This document shows positions 6,406 to 8,943 of a stretch of 8,943 nt of DNA, piece after piece. The DNA is from Planctomycetota bacterium (lineage in GTDB: Bacteria > Planctomycetota > UBA1135 > UBA2386): the NCBI GenBank assembly GCA_020425885.1, contig JAGQRA010000594.1:1-8943 (forward strand), written 5' to 3'. Made by a program: the position numbers and the translations under genes. Position 1 is the first letter of the stretch; each line of letters begins with the position of its first letter. The notes under the pieces are model-generated. The model ran no database searches and was not told the origin of the DNA. It saw nothing but the letters and a program-made list of their open reading frames with translations.

Positions 6406-7657
6406 CTATTGCGGAGCCGCTTGCAGACGGTTCAGGGGGTACTGGACGAGGGGGCTCGCGAGCATGAACAGCAACAGCAGCCAGAGGTAGGCGGCCTCGT
6501 TGACGTAGTTCCATTCGGAAAGTAGCGCGGGAACGATCGGCACGAACAGCAAGTTGGCGAACACGAGCATGCGCACGAACAGCCCCTTCCGGCGACGTAG
6601 GCAGAACACGATGGTGGCGACAGCGTTGCCGGCAAACAACCAAACCATGCACCACCACATTTGTAGACTGCCGCCGAAGTCGAGGATCACGAGCACGAGA
6701 AGCACGGCGCTCAGCCCGAGCAGCCAGCCGGCGCCCGCGAGGCTGCCGGCGATTCCGATGGCGGGCAACCCGGTCACTACCAGCAGCGCGCCAAGCATGA
6801 GCCCGCCCAGCGTCAATGTCTCGACGGGGACGAGCCGCTGCCCGTCGTGAATCCAACGCGCCGTCTCGAGGTTGCGCAACGCCGCCGAGGCCTCGCTTGC
6901 CGAGAACGGCGCGGTGCCCGGGCGTGAGTACCGGGCCAGAGCCTCGGTCACGTCCGGGGCGAGTTCCGGCAGGTCGAAGTCCAGTCCGGAGTGGAACTCT
7001 CTATCGGTCCAGATCCGCGCGCGTTCTGCGATGAGTTCGAGACCGGGGGGACGCCCGGCGCTGCGGGCATCCGCGGCGGCCCGTTCGAGCATTCGGGCGA
7101 GCTCATATCTGCTTCTTGCGTCGTTCGGATCGATCCCAGCCGCTGCCCAGCCTTCGTACCGCGGAGCCACGTGTCGCAGGAAGAAGACGGCGCGGTCGTC
7201 GCCGTAGCCGTAGACGCGCTCGTCTTCGCCTCGGGACATCAGCAGCCTGTCATCGCGGTACGCCTGGCCCGGGTCGACCTTCCACACCGCGGGTGCAATG
7301 CGTAGTGAACGGCACGAACCATGCGAGCCCGTTGATGCAGCAGAGACTGATGATGTCGAGCAGGATCCAGTGGGCGCGCGAGAATCCCCGGCCGACCGGG
7401 ATGAGCTGGAACGCCATGCCCCGCCGGATCAGCCAGAAGATCGAAGCGATGACGACCAGGACTAGGGCGACCTGCGCGAGGTTGCGGAAGTCGAGCACGG
7501 CATACGGCTTGAGCAACGCGCCGATGGCGACCAGGATCAGCAGGTAGATCGGCAGCGTGATCATCACGACCCAGTGCACCTGGGTGACGTGCAGCGCCGG
7601 CCACCGGGTCGCAACGGTGCGGCTCAACCGGACACGGAAGCTCTCGGTCCGACTCAT
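6406..7657 (-). CDS. Polytopic membrane protein of the ABC/TIR operon, one frameshift
   Basis: With one base removed near 7297 the product is 416 residues. Three spans lie near residues 29-49, 61-78 and 97-117. A soluble region of about 150 residues follows, starting WKVDPGQAYRDD and containing YGYGDDRAVFFLRHV and many acidic and Arg-rich helices. About five more spans then run to the C-terminus, ending LVQYPLNRL. I do not recognise a named family. The position directly after an ABC ATPase, with an ATGA stop/start overlap at 7657-7654, suggests that it is the membrane partner of that ATPase. It is not a standard ABC-2 permease by eye. The two pieces could be two overlapping genes, the second starting at the GTG at 7287. 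That GTG has no ribosome site and the break falls just after span 3, so a single frameshifted gene is more likely. The soluble insert could be the sensing or docking part. Confidence 0.65.
7288..7306 (-). other. Frameshift site in the membrane-protein gene
   Basis: The first frame ends span 3 as WFVPFTTH and then runs to a stop at 7250 through a stretch rich in Gly, Pro and Arg. The second frame is open here and reads APAVWKVDPGQ. Removing one base from the TT or CCC runs (complement of 7291-7298) joins them. The total length is one base over a multiple of three, as expected. Confidence 0.6.
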
Positions 7658-8943
7658 GTTGTCGCCTTCGCCGAGTCGAACAGCGTGCGTGTCGATCGGC
7701 TCACGTCGCGGAAGTAGGAGAGCGGGATCGCCTTCTCGACCACGGCGCCGAGCAGGTCATCGGCCGTGCACTCGAGCGGGGTGCGCAGCAGGAAGCCGTG
7801 CAGCCCGGTGCGATGGCAGTCGATCACGAGCGAGCCGAGGGCAGCGACCAGCCGGCTCTTGTCCCAGGCGACCGCGAGTTCGAACGCGTTCTCGGTGCGA
7901 TCGGAACCGATGTCGCCCACCGGCCCGTAGAACTCCGGCGCGCCGTCGACGAGGAACATCAGCTTGTCGGCGACATTCTCGGTCTCGTAGAGATGCTGCG
8001 AGCTGATCAGGATCGGCAGCGGATGACGGGCCGAACCGGCGAGATCCTGCAGGTCCTGCAGGAACAGCATCTGGGTGTCGATGTCGAGCGGCGCCAGCGG
8101 TTCGTCGAGCACGAGCAGTTTGGGACGCGCGACCAGGGCCTTGGCGAGTTCGAAGCGCATCCGGTAGCCGCCGGACAGCTGGCCCCAGCGTGCGTTGCGG
8201 TACCGCTCGAGCCCGAGGCGTTGCAGGAAGAAGTCGACCTCGTCGATGTTCGCCTGGCCGACCAGGCCGTGCCAGGCGGCCTCGTGGTAGAGATTGTCGA
8301 CGACGCGACCGAACCAACGGTGCGGACGCTGTCGGACGTGCGCGATCTGCGAACGGATCGACCGCCAATCGAGCTGCCCCGGCGCTCGGCACCGGGCTGC
8401 AACAACGGATAGCAGTACTCGCCGTCGTCGGGCATGAGTTCGCCGCAGATCACGCGCAGCAGCGTGGTCTTGCCGGAGCCGTTGACGCCGACGAGGCCCG
8501 TGATCTCGCCGGGCCGCAGCTGCATCTCGATCGGACCGAGACGGAAACCCGTACCGCGGCGGTAGCCACGGCCGACGCCCCGGCCCGAGTAGGTCAGCGC
8601 CGCGTCCACGGGCGGCGGTGTGCGGCTCTGCTTGAACTGCTCGCGCGCGTCTTCGAGGGAGATCACCTCGCTCGCGGGCTTCGGCTCCTCCTCTTTCGTC
8701 GGCACGACGCGCAGGGTAGTGCCGACGGCGGCCGGGATATCGGCCGCCGCGTGCAGGAGATCGAGCAGCTGCAACAACCGGTCGATTGCCGAGCGCCGCT
8801 GGAATCGGGTCTGCTCGGTCTCGCCGGGCGTGCGCTCCGTGCCGCGGAGTTCTTCGAGTTCGCGGGACAGGCCGAGCGCTTCGCGAGTCCGCGCCGGATC
8901 CCGGTTGTAGTCGCGGGCGAAGTCCAGCAAGCGACCGCACGCG
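7654..8943 (-). CDS. ABC transporter ATPase with EAD11-like N-terminus, 5' end outside window, one frameshift
   Basis: The frame is open through the right edge, so the true start is outside; at least 425 residues are present once one base is restored near 8377. Numbering from the TTG at 8930, residues 1-62 are helical and resemble the adaptor domain of the TIR protein. A linker of about 65 residues follows (VVPTKEEEPKPAS and more). The ATPase domain then has all its motifs: Walker A GVNGSGKTT (148-156), Q-loop AHVRQRP, signature LSGGYRMRF, Walker B LLVLDEP with D-loop APLD, and H-loop SSQH. A tail of about 100 residues ends in YFRDVSRSTRTLF. Such ATPases drive a membrane partner; the next gene, overlapping by ATGA, is the obvious one. 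The domain order N-terminal adaptor, linker, ATPase is unusual for a transporter and suggests a conflict-system role. The ATPase family is certain; substrate and role are unknown. Confidence 0.85.
   Translation of the reverse strand, partial: RVRSLAGLRPRLQPGSGADSRSARPVPRTRRTPRHGAHARRDRADPIPAALGNRPVVAAARSPARGGRYPGRRRHYPARRADERGGAEARERGDLPRRRARAVQAEPHTAARGRGADLLGPGRRPWLPPRYGFPSRSDRDAAAARRDHGPRRRQRLRQDHAAARDLRRTHARRRRVLLSVVAARCRAPGQLDWRSIRSQIAHVRQRPHRWFGRVVDNLYHEAAWHGLVGQANIDEVDFFLQRLGLERYRNARWGQLSGGYRMRFELAKALVARPKLLVLDEPLAPLDIDTQMLFLQDLQDLAGSARHPLPILISSQHLYETENVADKLMFLVDGAPEFYGPVGDIGSDRTENAFELAVAWDKSRLVAALGSLVIDCHRTGLHGFLLRTPLECTADDLLGAVVEKAIPLSYFRDVSRSTRTLFDSAKATT
8377..8380 (-). other. Frameshift site in the ABC ATPase gene (G4 run)
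   Basis: Walker A lies in one frame, and the Q-loop, signature and Walker B in another. The join falls at a run of four G on the minus strand: the first frame reads PLLQPGAERRG, the second PGQLDWRS. One extra G gives ERRGQLDW and restores a complete ATPase. Homopolymer length is a classic sequencing-error site. Confidence 0.75.
8466..8489 (-). other. Walker A motif of the ABC ATPase
   Basis: The coding strand reads GVNGSGKT, the nucleotide-binding P-loop. It lies upstream of the frame change, while the signature and Walker B lie downstream, which proves that the two frames belong to one gene. Confidence 0.9.
8745..8943 (-). other. EAD11-like helical domain at the N-terminus of the ABC ATPase
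   Basis: Helices read RLLDFARDYNRD, TREALGLSRELEEL, then FQRRSAIDRLLQLLDLL. Aligned with one gap to the TIR protein's EVLLHLGSLRAV through ERRRISLAVLELLDEL, the hydrophobic positions, the Arg pair and the LxLLDxL end coincide. Identity is low, so the match rests on pattern and on the operon context. Confidence 0.5.

Noticed and set aside
5519..6856. Minus-strand frame of 445 residues
   Set aside because: Composition is Arg/Ala-rich with no domain, and it overlaps the TIR and membrane genes in another frame; it is a product of high GC.
7250..7287. Two overlapping membrane genes instead of one frameshifted gene
   Set aside because: The second would start at a GTG without ribosome site and with a soluble N-terminus, and the first would end in a meaningless tail. 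It is kept as an alternative but is less likely.
6280..8380. Programmed ribosomal frameshifting at the three breaks
   Set aside because: No slippery heptamer with a downstream structure is apparent, and three programmed sites in adjacent genes, in both directions of shift, would be exceptional.

Overview
The window is visibly GC-rich. It most resembles a member of the Planctomycetota, probably of the deep Pla163/Poly30-like branch. The main support is two secreted proteins ending in the same C-terminal module, which closes on Ser-Asn-Ala and a final Val-x-Leu-Pro. I know this ending from many large exported proteins of that branch. Most starts here also lack a Shine-Dalgarno sequence. The phylum call is an inference from memory of families, not from a marker gene.

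Layout, left to right: (1) 53-895 (+), an intact EamA/DMT-type membrane transporter. (2) 902-3094 (-), a 730-residue charged, helix-rich protein with a central domain carrying HHSS and SGHY motifs, related to a domain of plant IQM calmodulin-binding proteins. It has a good sigma70-like promoter and a strong ribosome site. (3) 3236-4348 (+), a secreted parallel beta-helix protein. (4) 4456-5631 (+), a secreted beta-sandwich protein with the same C-terminal module as gene 3. (5) 8943-5656 (-), a compact three-gene block: an ABC ATPase cut by the window edge, a polytopic membrane protein, and a TIR-domain protein. No gene-free stretch exceeds about 145 bases.

The block at 5656-8943 is the most interesting part. 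The ABC ATPase and membrane protein overlap by ATGA, and the TIR gene starts 10 bases after the membrane gene ends. The TIR protein keeps the WxxxE motif expected of NAD-cleaving TIR enzymes. Its N-terminus resembles effector-associated domain 11 (EAD11), a small helical adaptor of bacterial conflict systems. The N-terminus of the ABC ATPase appears to carry the same kind of domain. Two proteins of one operon sharing such an adaptor suggests that they dock: an ATP-driven membrane complex that senses or gates something, and a TIR effector that would deplete NAD. That would be a candidate defence or cell-suicide system, and I do not recognise it as a named one.

All three genes of this block are broken by one single-base frame change each, while the other four genes are open throughout. 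The three lesions are either indel errors in the sequence or signs of decay of the locus. Each gene becomes a full-length, motif-complete protein if one base is restored or removed.
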